This document shows, in pieces, positions 9,769-18,820 of a stretch of DNA of 64,000 nucleotides. A program made the position numbers and the translations under genes. The stretch lies in assembly GCF_900104635.1 (NCBI RefSeq), contig NZ_FNWC01000007.1, positions 1,277,421 to 1,341,420 of the forward strand, given 5' to 3'. Source of the stretch: Coprococcus phoceensis. GTDB lineage: Bacteria > Bacillota > Clostridia > Lachnospirales > Lachnospiraceae. The stretch's first letter is position 1; each line of letters begins with the position of its first letter. The notes under the pieces were generated by a model that had not been told where the DNA came from, did not search any database, and saw only the letters and a list, made by a program, of their open reading frames with translations.

Positions 9769-11150
9769 TATGACTGCCATCTCCATCCAGGTAAATATTT
9801 GTTCTTCAAAGTTCCGTTTGCAAGTTTCCCAAAGCCTAGCGGATAGCCGTCCACAAGGACAAGCTGCCAGCCTTTTTCTTTGTGATCAACAAGATCGTCA
9901 ACTTCGATCGTCTCACCTTTCAGATAGCGGATCACACGCTCATCCTCCACGGAAAGTGAGATTGTGCGGCGGTATTCTTCTTTTTTCAGACACATCGCAA
10001 GTGACTGACTCGGCTCAAACCGGTTCTTTTTCACATCTCCAAGATACAGTCCTGTCCGAAGGAAACGAATACCTTTTACATTCGGGATATCTTCCGGCAT
10101 ATAGTAGACTTTCTCGCTGTAAATCTCCAGTCTGCTCCAGTCCATCTCCCATGTGATGTCCTCAAAAAATGCAAGCAGTTCTTCCGGCACTTTTTTCGCG
10201 CGCTTTTTCTTTTCTTTGACCACTAGTTTCTCCGACTTTTCCCCTTTTTGAAGCAATGCCAGATAATGTCCCTCTCCGTGCATCTTATGCGGCCAGATAC
10301 GGACTGTTTTTTCAAATGCAGGCTCTTTTGATTCAGTCACTTGCGGCATTCCTTTTGCAAATCCCTCATATGGCCGAATCTCTTTTATCTCAAATTCCGG
10401 ATATTGTTGTCTTAAATATTCAATTGTTCCCTCATTCTCTTCCGGATCAAATGTACAAGTAGAATAGAGCATCATTCCACCCGGTTTTAACATTCTTGCA
10501 GCCTGCGTGACAATACTTCTCTGAATCTTTGCAAAAAATTCCGGTCCATGTTCTTCCCAGGCTTTCACCATCTTTTTATCTTTTCGGAACATTCCTTCGC
10601 CGGAACATGGTGCATCGATCAAAATCTTGTCAAAATATTCCGTAAAATACTCTTCAATTTTACCTGGCTCCTCACTGAGCACAAGCACATTGCCGATGCC
10701 GAACACTTCAATATTTTTTAATAAGCCCTTTGCTCTGGAATTGCTGATGTCATTTGCCACAAGCACACCTTCCCCGCAAAGTTTTGCTCCAAGCTCAGTC
10801 GCCTTTCCTCCCGGTGCTGCACAGACATCCAGCACCTTATCCCCCGGTTCAATCGGAAGGCGGTTTGCCGGTGTCATGGCGCTAGGCTCCTGTAAGTAAA
10901 AAAGTCCGGCAAAATAATATGGATGCTTTGCCGGCTGCACGTGCTCTCCATCATAATAAAATCCATTCTCAATCCATGGTATCGGTTGAATCTCAAACGG
11001 ACAAATCTTTTTAAATTCTTCCACACTGATTTTTTTTGTATTTACGCGGAGACCATAAAGTCTTTTCTCCTCATAACACTTTATATAATCATCAAACTCT
11101 GCTCCAAGCAGTTCTCTCATCTTTTTTTCAAACGCAATTGGTAAATTCAT
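9768..11150 (-). CDS. RsmF/RsmB-type rRNA m5C methyltransferase
   Basis: SAM-dependent cytosine-C5 RNA methyltransferase of the NOL1/NOP2/Sun family, 460 residues. The SAM-binding loop is VLDVCAAPGGKATELGA and the catalytic motifs are DAPCSGEGMFRKD (motif IV Cys) and LYSTCTFDPEENE (motif VI Cys). A C-terminal extension of about 160 residues resembles the RsmF-type RNA-binding domains. It opens a tightly coupled run with rsuA-type, HAD and ygiQ genes. The start ATG follows GGAGGATGAAAA. Confidence 0.92.
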   Translation of the reverse strand: MNLPIAFEKKMRELLGAEFDDYIKCYEEKRLYGLRVNTKKISVEEFKKICPFEIQPIPWIENGFYYDGEHVQPAKHPYYFAGLFYLQEPSAMTPANRLPIEPGDKVLDVCAAPGGKATELGAKLCGEGVLVANDISNSRAKGLLKNIEVFGIGNVLVLSEEPGKIEEYFTEYFDKILIDAPCSGEGMFRKDKKMVKAWEEHGPEFFAKIQRSIVTQAARMLKPGGMMLYSTCTFDPEENEGTIEYLRQQYPEFEIKEIRPYEGFAKGMPQVTESKEPAFEKTVRIWPHKMHGEGHYLALLQKGEKSEKLVVKEKKKRAKKVPEELLAFFEDITWEMDWSRLEIYSEKVYYMPEDIPNVKGIRFLRTGLYLGDVKKNRFEPSQSLAMCLKKEEYRRTISLSVEDERVIRYLKGETIEVDDLVDHKEKGWQLVLVDGYPLGFGKLANGTLKNKYLPGWRWQS

Positions 11151-11210
11151 TTTTCATCCTCCATGTCAATTTCATATTATACCATAGCCATACTATTTTC
11201 TCCACAAATA

Positions 11211-12053
11211 TTAGTCAGAATACGCACATTTCAGCTTATGCGGTTCCAGATACCGCATCACCCAATATGGATTGACACTCATTTCCTGACCGTTCGGATA
11301 CACATAAATTCCCACATGCAGATGCACCGGAAATTTCCCTTTTGTACCTTCCTCTCCATAGCCTGTATCCCCCATGAATCCAATCACATCCCCGGCTTTC
11401 ACTCGGTCTCCCTCTTTAATATCCGCATAGGAATCCAGATGTGCGTAATAAAAGTATCCACCGGAAGGCGCCAGAATACCGATACGGTATCCCCCTTTCG
11501 GAAGCCACCCTTTACTTTGTATGACACCGTCCGTCATGCTGACGACCGGATAATATCCTGGGACATCTTTTTTTGCCATCAAATCACATCCCTCATGTCC
11601 GCGTTTTCCACCATAGTTTCGTTCTTTCATCCATCCATTTTCAAAGACCACCGTTGCATCTTCATCCGTCGTTGATTCTGGTACTGGAAAATATTTCACA
11701 TCATCCCAGATTGCCTGATTGATTTTCAGATAAGTATTCCATGCCTTTTTCTGTTCCCATGTCTTCTTTCGTTCGCAAAACGTTTTTTCTGTACATGTAT
11801 ACGGAAACGGTTGATAGCCAAACTTGCTTTCCAACAGATAGATTCCTGCCTGCAGCCCTTTGCTCTGATCATCACAAAAACTATTGATCATTTTTTCACC
11901 TAACTGCTGATCTCGAAATTCCATCTTCATAACTGTATTTTCATGCAACCGTTCCATTCTGCTTATCGACAGCAGTCTGCCAATCCATATTTCTGTAACA
12001 AAAGAAAATAGTAATACAAAAAGAAGTAATTGATATGCCTGTCTCTTTTTCAC
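11211..12053 (-). CDS. M23-family (LytM-like) metallopeptidase, membrane-anchored
   Basis: Predicted cell-wall endopeptidase of 280 residues. An N-terminal hydrophobic segment (about 5-25) anchors or exports it. The C-terminal half holds the peptidase domain: GHEGCDL (His and Asp zinc ligands), YFYYAHLDSY and HLHVG (HxH). All expected ligands are present, so it is probably active, unlike the degenerate SpoIIQ type. The linker region (about 30-140) matches no domain I know. It lies alone between rsmF and pepD genes. Confidence 0.88.
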   Translation of the reverse strand: MKKRQAYQLLLFVLLFSFVTEIWIGRLLSISRMERLHENTVMKMEFRDQQLGEKMINSFCDDQSKGLQAGIYLLESKFGYQPFPYTCTEKTFCERKKTWEQKKAWNTYLKINQAIWDDVKYFPVPESTTDEDATVVFENGWMKERNYGGKRGHEGCDLMAKKDVPGYYPVVSMTDGVIQSKGWLPKGGYRIGILAPSGGYFYYAHLDSYADIKEGDRVKAGDVIGFMGDTGYGEEGTKGKFPVHLHVGIYVYPNGQEMSVNPYWVMRYLEPHKLKCAYSD

Positions 12054-12109
12054 GACAAACTCCTTTTTGTATTACTATATGTTTTTCTTATCTTCAAATA
12101 TGTATTGTT

Positions 12110-13558
12110 TTATTTACAATTTTTTAAAACTGCAAGCAGATAATCCCACATGCGCTGCACAGATGCAACTTCCAGTTTTTCATTCACAGAATGCACGTCA
12201 AACATATTTGGACCAAAAGATACGCAATCCAGTTCCGGAAGCTGTCCGGATAAGAGACCACATTCTAACCCTGCATGAATTGTAGCAACTACAGGAGCTT
12301 TTCCGAACATCTGCTCATAAGTATCGATCATGATCGGGCGAAGTTTTGAATCTGACTTGTACATCCATGCCGGATAGTCACAGGATACTTCTCCTTTTCC
12401 TCCTGTGAAAACAGCATACGCATTCAGCATCTCTTCGAGTTCTTTCTTTTTACTCTCCACAGAACTTCTCACCATAAAGATCAACTCGATACTATCCTCT
12501 TTTGTAGATACGATTCCAAGATTCAAAGAGCTCTCTACAAGTCCTTTCAATTCACGGCTCAATCCTTGCACTCCATATGGTGTAGAAATTAACAGGAATA
12601 CAACTTTATCTGTTGTATCTGCTGTGCATACATTCAGTGTAGTTTCTTCAGAAAGTACAACTGAAATTTCCAAATTCGGCTCGTCTTTTCCAAATTCAGT
12701 TTTCACAGTTTCTGCAAGTTCTTCCACATATGCTTTGACGGCATCTTTCTGTGTTGCGTCCACTAAGATTTTTGCTTTCGATAACGGCGTGATAACATTG
12801 TCTTTTGTTCCGCCATTCATCTCAATCAGTGCATATGAAAATTGTGTTTTAAGACTGTTTAAAATTCTTCCGAGTACTTTGTTAGCATTTCCCCTTTGTT
12901 GATTGATCTCGATTCCAGAATGTCCGCCTCTCAATCCTCTCACAACGATCTCAGCCGCAACCCCTGTTTTTTCTTCTTTGGCCAGCGGAAGCGTAATCGT
13001 ATGGCGGAAACCGCCTGCACATCCTGTCAGTAATGTTCCCTCTTCCTCGGAGTCAATATTGATCAGCATACGACCTTTTAATACAGAAAGATCGATTGCT
13101 CCTGCGCCACCCATTCCAACTTCTTCATCTGTGGTAAAGACTGCTTCAATCGGCGGATGTTCAATCGTGTCACTGTCAAGAATTGCAAGTGCATATGCGA
13201 TGGCAATTCCGTCGTCTCCCCCAAGACTGGTATCTTTCGCCTTTAAAAATCCATTCTCCTCATATACTTCAATTGGATCTGTGTCAAAGTTATGTGCAGA
13301 ATCATCCGTCTTTTCACATACCATATCCAAATGTCCCTGAATGATCACCGGTTCACTGTTTTCAAATCCTGCTGTTCCGGCTTTTTTAATAATCACATTG
13401 TTCGCCTCATCCTGAATGCATTCCAAGCCTCGCTCTTTTGCAAAGTCTACACAATAATCACTGACTCTTTTTGTGTCAAATGTTGCCCTCGGAATCCGGC
13501 AAAGTTCTTCAAAAAAATGAAAAACCGATTTTGGTTCTAAATGTTCTAATGCTGACAT
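12110..13558 (-). CDS. pepD: Aminoacyl-histidine dipeptidase (M20C, PepD)
   Basis: Cytosolic dizinc dipeptidase that splits Xaa-His and related dipeptides. It has 482 residues, the family length. Metal-binding motifs are IIQGHLDMVCE, SLGGDDGIAIAYALA and TTDEEVGMGGA, and a dimerisation domain interrupts the catalytic domain. The C-terminal HAGLECG and VHSVNE segments carry further ligands. It is monocistronic with a plausible promoter at 13598-13626. Confidence 0.94.
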   Translation of the reverse strand: MSALEHLEPKSVFHFFEELCRIPRATFDTKRVSDYCVDFAKERGLECIQDEANNVIIKKAGTAGFENSEPVIIQGHLDMVCEKTDDSAHNFDTDPIEVYEENGFLKAKDTSLGGDDGIAIAYALAILDSDTIEHPPIEAVFTTDEEVGMGGAGAIDLSVLKGRMLINIDSEEEGTLLTGCAGGFRHTITLPLAKEEKTGVAAEIVVRGLRGGHSGIEINQQRGNANKVLGRILNSLKTQFSYALIEMNGGTKDNVITPLSKAKILVDATQKDAVKAYVEELAETVKTEFGKDEPNLEISVVLSEETTLNVCTADTTDKVVFLLISTPYGVQGLSRELKGLVESSLNLGIVSTKEDSIELIFMVRSSVESKKKELEEMLNAYAVFTGGKGEVSCDYPAWMYKSDSKLRPIMIDTYEQMFGKAPVVATIHAGLECGLLSGQLPELDCVSFGPNMFDVHSVNEKLEVASVQRMWDYLLAVLKNCK

Positions 13559-13597
13559 AATAAATTCCCTCTTTCCTTTAAAATTTTCCTATAATCT

Positions 13598-13626
13598 ATT
13601 GTGTCACATCAGACATAAAAAATCAA
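13598..13626 (-). promoter_or_regulatory. Candidate pepD promoter
   Basis: On the minus strand TTGATT (13626-13621) is followed after 17 bases by CACAAT (13603-13598). The -35 is good and the -10 moderate. It lies about 40 bases before the pepD start, in the divergent gap shared with ylbJ. Confidence 0.45.
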
Positions 13627-13665
13627 GCATATCCATATATTATAAAAACAAATTGGAGGTCTGTT

Positions 13666-14604
13666 ATGAGACGCTATGCCTTCCCATTCAGTGTGATTTT
13701 ATTATTTTTTATTATGCTTTCTTTCCCACAGGAAGTATTCGACGGAGCAAGCGAAGGATTACTGCTTTGGTTTCAGATTGTCCTCCCTACTTTACTTCCG
13801 TTTATTATCATCTCAAATATCCTGATACAAACAAATTCTATCTCCTTGTTATCCCACATATTTGGTCCTGCTTTTCAGAAAATCTTCCGTATTTCAACTG
13901 ACGGAAGCTTTGTGGTACTTGCAGGATTTCTCTGTGGTTATCCGATGGGCGCTAAAGTGACCTCAGATCTCATTTTGGCAGGACGTATAACCAAAAGTGA
14001 AGGCAGCTATCTGCTTTCTTTTTGCAACAACACAAGCCCCATGTTTATCATAAGCTATGTAATCTGGCAAAATCTGTACGATCAGACTCTGCTTTTTCCA
14101 TCCTTACTGATTTTGTTTGCCTCACCGATATTGTGCAGTTTTGTTTTTCGAAACATTTATAAAAAAAATCTGCCAGCCAAAACAGCGGGAAAAACCAGTA
14201 TATCTTCCCGCATCCATTTTAACTTTGAGATCGTTGATACCTGCATCATGGATGGGTTCGAAACCATAACGAAAGTCGGAGGATATATCCTATTATTTTC
14301 TGTTCTGTTATCTCTTTTGCAGATGCTTCCGGTAAAATCAGCTTTGATATCAAACATATGCCTCCCGATGCTGGAAATCACCAATGGAATACCTATGTTA
14401 TCTAAAAACATACTGTCCCAAACAGAAAAATATGTTTCTATACTTGCACTGACTTCTTTTGGCGGATTCTGTTCTGTCGCACAGACAAAATCCATGATTC
14501 GTCAATCCGGTCTCTCTATTGTCCCTTACATAGCAGAAAAACTGGTCACCGCATTGGTAACCAGTTTGTTAGCTTTCTTTTATATGACGTTTATTCATCC
14601 ATAG
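13666..14604 (+). CDS. ylbJ: Sporulation integral membrane protein YlbJ
   Basis: Polytopic membrane protein of 312 residues with about eight hydrophobic segments and the nucleoside-recognition Gate domain. In Bacillus, YlbJ is a SigE-controlled mother-cell protein needed for spore cortex formation. Family segments seen are LLLWFQIVLPTLLPFIIISNIL, GFLCGYPMGAKVTSDLI and CNNTSPMFIISY. It is the first plus-strand gene of the window, preceded by GGAGG, and converges with the coiled-coil gene; their 3' ends overlap by 14 bases. No clear SigA promoter is visible in front, as expected for a sporulation gene. Confidence 0.9.
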   Translation: MRRYAFPFSVILLFFIMLSFPQEVFDGASEGLLLWFQIVLPTLLPFIIISNILIQTNSISLLSHIFGPAFQKIFRISTDGSFVVLAGFLCGYPMGAKVTSDLILAGRITKSEGSYLLSFCNNTSPMFIISYVIWQNLYDQTLLFPSLLILFASPILCSFVFRNIYKKNLPAKTAGKTSISSRIHFNFEIVDTCIMDGFETITKVGGYILLFSVLLSLLQMLPVKSALISNICLPMLEITNGIPMLSKNILSQTEKYVSILALTSFGGFCSVAQTKSMIRQSGLSIVPYIAEKLVTALVTSLLAFFYMTFIHP

Positions 14605-15184
14605 AATCGCTGCCGAATTCCGCTTCCATACCACGGTCAGACTTATCTGGCACTTCCAGCTCCGCACGATTAGTCTTGACGATGTCGTAACACTCTCTCA
14701 AAGAATTCACAAGACCATCGTATTTTGTTGTGTAGCTGTCCAAAGTATGCCCGATAATATTTTCCACGTTCGACATAATATCGTCTGTGTACTGCATCGC
14801 ACCAATTCGGATATCATTCGCATCATTTGTCGCATTATCCAAAATCTCCTGCGCCTGCTCTGTCGCTGCTGTCACGATATCATTCGCCTGAGCATATGCC
14901 TGCTGCATGATCTCATGTTCGCTTACCAGTTCGTTTGTATGAATCTGAGCTTCCTCCAGCATACTCTCGGCTTTCGCGCGTGCATCCGCTAAAATCGCAT
15001 CCTTATTGGCAATGATCTTCTGATAACGCTTAATCTCGTCCGGCGTCTTCATGCGAAGTTCACGCAAAAGCTCGTCCATCTGATCTTTATTTACAATAAT
15101 CTTTGTTGTAGATAATGGCTGAAATTTACAACTGTCAATATATTCTTCAATTTCCTCAATAATTTGTTCAATACGACTGCTCAT
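14591..15184 (-). CDS. Coiled-coil protein, ATP synthase subunit B/DivIVA-like
   Basis: A 197-residue soluble protein dominated by a long predicted coiled coil (about residues 50-150) rich in Ala, Glu, Asp and Gln, with repeats such as KAESMLEEAQIHTNELVSEH and ANDIVTAATEQAQEILDNA. The N-terminal 45 residues (IEQIIEEIEEYIDSC) form a short separate helix region. It resembles DivIVA-like or V-type ATPase subunit E/H-like coiled coils, but no function is established. It is third in the rsmD-coaD operon, and starts three bases after the coaD stop. Confidence 0.8.
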   Translation of the reverse strand: MSSRIEQIIEEIEEYIDSCKFQPLSTTKIIVNKDQMDELLRELRMKTPDEIKRYQKIIANKDAILADARAKAESMLEEAQIHTNELVSEHEIMQQAYAQANDIVTAATEQAQEILDNATNDANDIRIGAMQYTDDIMSNVENIIGHTLDSYTTKYDGLVNSLRECYDIVKTNRAELEVPDKSDRGMEAEFGSDSMDE

Positions 15185-15187
15185 AAT

Positions 15188-15679
15188 TTACACTCCTTTT
15201 CTTTCTTCCATCTTCTCTTTTATTTTTTTCACAATCACTTCCGGTACAAACTGTGTAATGTCTCCCCCAAAGCTCGCAACTTCTTTTACCGTTGTCGAAC
15301 TCAAAAAGGAAAACTCCAGACTTGTCGTCAAAAACAAGGTCTCAATCTCCGGTTCAATTTTGTGATTCGTCTGTGACATCTGTAATTCATATTCAAAATC
15401 TGTAATTGCACGCAATCCCCGAACAATCACTTTCGCATCCATCTGCTTTGCAAATTCTACTAACAACCCCTCAAATGGAATGATTTTGACATTTGGGAAG
15501 TCTTTTGTCACTTCCTCTAACATTTTAACACGTTCTCCTACAGAAAACAACGGCGTTTTCGCTTTATTATTCAATATTCCGACAATTAACTCATCCGCGA
15601 TGGCGGCGGAACGTCGAATAATGTCCAAATGACCAAGCGTCACCGGATCAAAGCTTCCCGGATAAATGGCTCTTAGCAT
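15188..15679 (-). CDS. coaD: Phosphopantetheine adenylyltransferase
   Basis: Transfers AMP from ATP to 4'-phosphopantetheine, the penultimate step of coenzyme A synthesis. It has 163 residues. It shows the nucleotidyltransferase motif [16 protein letters not shown] with the TxGH signature, [16 protein letters not shown] and the C-terminal [14 protein letters not shown]. It is coupled to rsmD, three bases apart, a common pairing in Firmicutes. Confidence 0.97.
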   Translation of the reverse strand: MLRAIYPGSFDPVTLGHLDIIRRSAAIADELIVGILNNKAKTPLFSVGERVKMLEEVTKDFPNVKIIPFEGLLVEFAKQMDAKVIVRGLRAITDFEYELQMSQTNHKIEPEIETLFLTTSLEFSFLSSTTVKEVASFGGDITQFVPEVIVKKIKEKMEERKGV

Positions 15680-15682
15680 TCT

Positions 15683-16237
15683 TTAAGCCTCTCTTTCTAA
15701 AAATATATGTTTATTAGTCTTATATATCTTTTCTTTAATAACAGAAAAACCAAGTTCCTCCACATAAGAAAACTCTGTATCCAAAGAACTTTCCACAATC
15801 ACGACAGCATCTTGCGAAAGAATAGTTGATTCAGAAAGATATTCTAACACCTGCTTTTCCAGCATCTTACGGTACGGTGGATCCATAAAAATATAGTCAA
15901 ACTGATACTTTCCTTCCAGACGTTTTAGCGCGCTCAAAACATCCATCTCCAAAAGCACCGATTGTTTTGCAAGCTTTGTAAATGTAAGATTCTCGCGAAT
16001 ACAAGCCATCGCCTTACGGTTCTGTTCTACAAACACCGCTTCTTTTGCTCCTCTGCTGAGGGCTTCTATTCCGATTGCTCCACTTCCGCTGAACAAATCC
16101 AAAAAACAGGAATCTGCAATCTCATGCGAAATCATATTAAACAGTGTTTCTTTGATACGATCTGTTGTCGGTCTTGTGTCAAGCCCATCTATTGTTTTTA
16201 ACTGTAAGCGTTTTGCGCTTCCTGCTATAACTCTCAT
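15683..16237 (-). CDS. rsmD: 16S rRNA (guanine-966-N2) methyltransferase RsmD
   Basis: Methylates G966 of 16S rRNA. The 184-residue protein starts MRVIAGSAKRLQL and has DTRPTTDRIKETLFNM, the SAM-binding DLFSGSGAIGIEALSRGA and the catalytic DPPY. The ATG at 16237 follows GGAAAGGAACATT. A longer frame reaching 16300 is rejected because it would translate the promoter at 16272-16300. Confidence 0.95.
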   Translation of the reverse strand: MRVIAGSAKRLQLKTIDGLDTRPTTDRIKETLFNMISHEIADSCFLDLFSGSGAIGIEALSRGAKEAVFVEQNRKAMACIRENLTFTKLAKQSVLLEMDVLSALKRLEGKYQFDYIFMDPPYRKMLEKQVLEYLSESTILSQDAVVIVESSLDTEFSYVEELGFSVIKEKIYKTNKHIFLEREA

Positions 16238-16271
16238 AATGTTCCTTTCCTGAATAAAAATATCATTTTTC

Positions 16272-16300
16272 ATTATACGAATTCCCTCGAAACTTGTCAA
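16272..16300 (-). promoter_or_regulatory. Promoter of rsmD-coaD operon
   Basis: Minus strand TTGACA (16300-16295), 17-base spacer, TATAAT (16277-16272): an exact SigA consensus with ideal spacing. It lies about 35 bases before the rsmD start. Confidence 0.92.
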
Positions 16301-16311
16301 TTACTGCACAG

Positions 16312-16348
16312 AAAAAACGTGCAAACCTTTTCTGATTTGCACGTTTTT
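16312..16348 (-). terminator. Rho-independent terminator after the SASP gene
   Basis: A 13-base-pair stem, ACGTGCAAA with flanking A/T runs, closes a loop of about ten bases (arms 16312-16325 and 16336-16348). A run of U follows on the minus strand and also on the plus strand, so it may work in both directions. It separates the SASP gene from the rsmD promoter. Confidence 0.9.
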
Positions 16349-16365
16349 CTAATTACATCTGCCAA

Positions 16366-16572
16366 TTATTTCTCTGACATTTGTTTTTCCTGCTGCTCGA
16401 TCATTTTTTTCACCATATAACCACCAACAGATCCGTTCTGTCTTGATGTTAAGTCTCCGTTGTATCCTTCTTTCAAAGGTACTCCGAGCTCACTTGCCAC
16501 TTCATATTTAAATTTGTCTAAAGCTGCTTTTGCTTCCGGTACTGCTGTTCTGTTTGATGAACGACTTGCCAT
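16366..16572 (-). CDS. Alpha/beta-type small acid-soluble spore protein
   Basis: DNA-binding protein of the spore core that protects DNA and is degraded by Gpr on germination. Its 68 residues contain the family core: EAKAALDKFKYEVASELGV and GYNGDLTSRQNGSVGGYMVKKMI. The Gpr cleavage site lies in the KFKYEVASELG segment, by family analogy. A GAGGAGG site precedes the ATG. It is monocistronic. A 20-base inverted repeat lies in its leader at 16609-16628. Its presence marks a spore-former. Confidence 0.97.
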   Translation of the reverse strand: MASRSSNRTAVPEAKAALDKFKYEVASELGVPLKEGYNGDLTSRQNGSVGGYMVKKMIEQQEKQMSEK

Positions 16573-16608
16573 AATTCATTTCCTCCTCTAAATCTCTTTC
16601 CTTTTATT

Positions 16609-16628
16609 TTGTAACTGTTTTGTTACAA
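16609..16628. repeat. Perfect inverted repeat in the SASP gene leader
   Basis: TTGTAAC (16609-16615), six bases TGTTTT, GTTACAA (16622-16628). It lies about 37 bases before the SASP start codon. It could be an operator or an mRNA 5' hairpin; its lack of a U run argues against a terminator. Confidence 0.6.
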
Positions 16629-16700
16629 GGATAGTATATGGAGAATTCATAAACTTACACTAGAAATAGTTTCTTTTTTTGACAAATTCTGTCATGTGAT

Positions 16701-18761
16701 TTAAAGCGTTGTTTCAAGCATTCCTTCCCGGATATATTTCTGTAAATACTCCCTAATATTCTGGTGATTTTGCTTTTCCAAGTTTTCATCTTCCGAAATC
16801 AGCTGTTCCGCCGCCTCGCTTGCACGCTGCAAAATCTTTGCATCCTGAAATACATCACCTAATTTAAAATCCAAAATCCCGCTTTGACGAATACCAAACA
16901 AATCTCCCGGGCCGCGAAGCTTCAAGTCTTCACTCGCAATAAAAAATCCATCATTCGATTTATTCAAAATAGAAAGACGCTCTTTCGTCTCTTTCGACTT
17001 TGATGCACTCATAAAAATGCAGTATGACTGATATTTTCCTCTCCCCACACGTCCTCGAAGCTGATGAAGCTGTGCAAGCCCAAAACGTTCTGCATTTTCC
17101 ACCATCATCACCGTCGCATTCGGAACATTGATTCCTACTTCAATAACGGTCGTAGAGACAAGAATCTGAATTTCCCGTTTCCCAAACTGCTCCATGATCA
17201 CATCTTTTTCTGACTGCTTCATCTTTCCGTGCAGATATGCCACCTGAATGTTCTCCCCCATCTCTTCTTGCAGTGTCTTCGCATAATCTATTACATTTTC
17301 TGCCTCCAGATTTTCATTCTCTTCTATCATTGGGCAGATGACATAGCACTGTCGTCCTTCCAGCACCTGTTTTTTCATAAACTGATAGGCCGTCTTTCGA
17401 TAATTAGTATCTACCACACAATTTTTAATCGGTAGACGGTTGGCTGGAAGCTCATCGATGACAGAGATGTCCAAATCCCCATACAGGATAATTGCAAGAG
17501 TCCTCGGAATCGGAGTTGCACTCATCACAAGAATATGTGGTGTGTTTCCTTTTTCAGCAAGCTTTTCTCTTTGTTTCACGCCAAATCGGTGCTGTTCATC
17601 TGTCACTACCAACGCCAGAGAATGATATTTTACTTTTTCCTGAATCAGTGCATGCGTTCCAACAATAATCTGTGCTTCTCCTGATGCAATCCGCTCATAT
17701 GCCATCCTTTTTTCTTTTGCAGTCATAGACCCTGTCAAAAGTTCCACACAAACCGGAATCTGATGTTTTTCTAACATTTCACAAATAGACTCAAAATGCT
17801 GTTTTGCAAGCACTTCTGTAGGCGCCATCAATGCTCCCTGATAGCCGTTGACAGCGGCAAGCAAAAGACCAAGCAAGGCAATAATCGTCTTTCCGGAGCC
17901 GACATCCCCCTGCACAAGCCTTGACATCACATGCGCTCCGTTTAGGTCTGCCTTGATTTCCTCCCAGACTTTTTGCTGAGCGCCTGTCAGTTCATATGGC
18001 AGTTTATGCATGAATTGTTCCACCGGTTCGGCAATCGCAAATGAAAATGTATTTTTACTTTTTTCATTTTTCTCCTTCATTTGCCGCAGTGCCAAAATAA
18101 ACACAAGAAATTCTTCAAACACAAGACGCTCTCTGGCAGTATAAAATTCCTCTTTGTCTACCGGAAAATGAATTCCCTGTATCGCATAATTATATTCCGC
18201 AAGATGATAGCGGGTTCGAACATCCGGCGGAAGAAAATCCTGCTTCAAATCCAAATAGGAAATTGCCTGTTTCATCGCTTTGACGACAGCATTGTTCGTA
18301 AGTCCGGCTGTCAATGCATAATTGGGCTGCAACGTGTTTATCTTCTCCTCATACAACTCACTCGGATAAAAAATTTCCGGCTGTTCCATAAGAAGTGTTC
18401 CTTTTCGCCGCACGACTTTTCCACGTAGTGTGACCACACCCCCTTTTTGAAACGTATTTCGCAAAAAAGGCATTCGGAACCAGACAACACGCAAAGTTCC
18501 AGTGATATCCTTCACATAAATGGTTGTAACCTGCATACTTGTTCTGCCAGAGACCTGTACTTTCCCGTAAATCGCACCTGTGACCGTCACAGTTCTGCCC
18601 TCGTCTATCTCTGCAATCGGGGTTGCTTCCTCATACACTTCATATCCTTTCGGAAAATGTCGAAGCAAATCTCCAATCGTAAAAATATTTAATTTTTGGA
18701 ATAATTTTTCTGTCTTCTCGCCAATCCCTTTCAGTGAGCTGATCGTTGATTGCTCATTCAT
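16701..18761 (-). CDS. recG: ATP-dependent DNA helicase RecG
   Basis: Branch-migrates stalled forks and Holliday junctions. It has 686 residues with an N-terminal wedge/OB domain, helicase motif I GDVGSGKTIIA, motif II DEQHRFGVKQR, motif III MSATPIPRT and motif VI QLRGRVGRG. The ATG at 18761 (MNEQSTISSLKGIGEKTEKLF) has an AGGAGA site. A longer frame to 18818 is rejected because it would translate the terminator stem at 18783-18813. It follows fakA. Confidence 0.96.
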   Translation of the reverse strand: MNEQSTISSLKGIGEKTEKLFQKLNIFTIGDLLRHFPKGYEVYEEATPIAEIDEGRTVTVTGAIYGKVQVSGRTSMQVTTIYVKDITGTLRVVWFRMPFLRNTFQKGGVVTLRGKVVRRKGTLLMEQPEIFYPSELYEEKINTLQPNYALTAGLTNNAVVKAMKQAISYLDLKQDFLPPDVRTRYHLAEYNYAIQGIHFPVDKEEFYTARERLVFEEFLVFILALRQMKEKNEKSKNTFSFAIAEPVEQFMHKLPYELTGAQQKVWEEIKADLNGAHVMSRLVQGDVGSGKTIIALLGLLLAAVNGYQGALMAPTEVLAKQHFESICEMLEKHQIPVCVELLTGSMTAKEKRMAYERIASGEAQIIVGTHALIQEKVKYHSLALVVTDEQHRFGVKQREKLAEKGNTPHILVMSATPIPRTLAIILYGDLDISVIDELPANRLPIKNCVVDTNYRKTAYQFMKKQVLEGRQCYVICPMIEENENLEAENVIDYAKTLQEEMGENIQVAYLHGKMKQSEKDVIMEQFGKREIQILVSTTVIEVGINVPNATVMMVENAERFGLAQLHQLRGRVGRGKYQSYCIFMSASKSKETKERLSILNKSNDGFFIASEDLKLRGPGDLFGIRQSGILDFKLGDVFQDAKILQRASEAAEQLISEDENLEKQNHQNIREYLQKYIREGMLETTL

Positions 18762-18782
18762 ATTTCTGTCTCCTGTTTCAGA

Positions 18783-18813
18783 AAAAACGGGAGATATCAC
18801 TTCTCCCGTTTTT
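18783..18813 (-). terminator. Terminator between fakA and recG
   Basis: Arms AAAAACGGGAGA (18783-18794) and its complement (18802-18813) form a 12-base-pair stem with a seven-base loop. The A run at the low-coordinate side gives a U tract on the minus strand. It begins eight bases after the fakA stop codon. recG starts only about 20 bases beyond, so recG depends on readthrough unless a promoter overlaps fakA. Confidence 0.85.
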
Positions 18814-18820
18814 GTCACTC

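Noticed and set aside
16238..16300. Longer N-terminus for RsmD
   Set aside because: The extension covers an exact consensus promoter and the Shine-Dalgarno site of the ATG at 16237.
18762..18818. Longer N-terminus for RecG
   Set aside because: The extension translates the fakA terminator stem; ATG 18761 has a good ribosome site and gives the normal RecG length.
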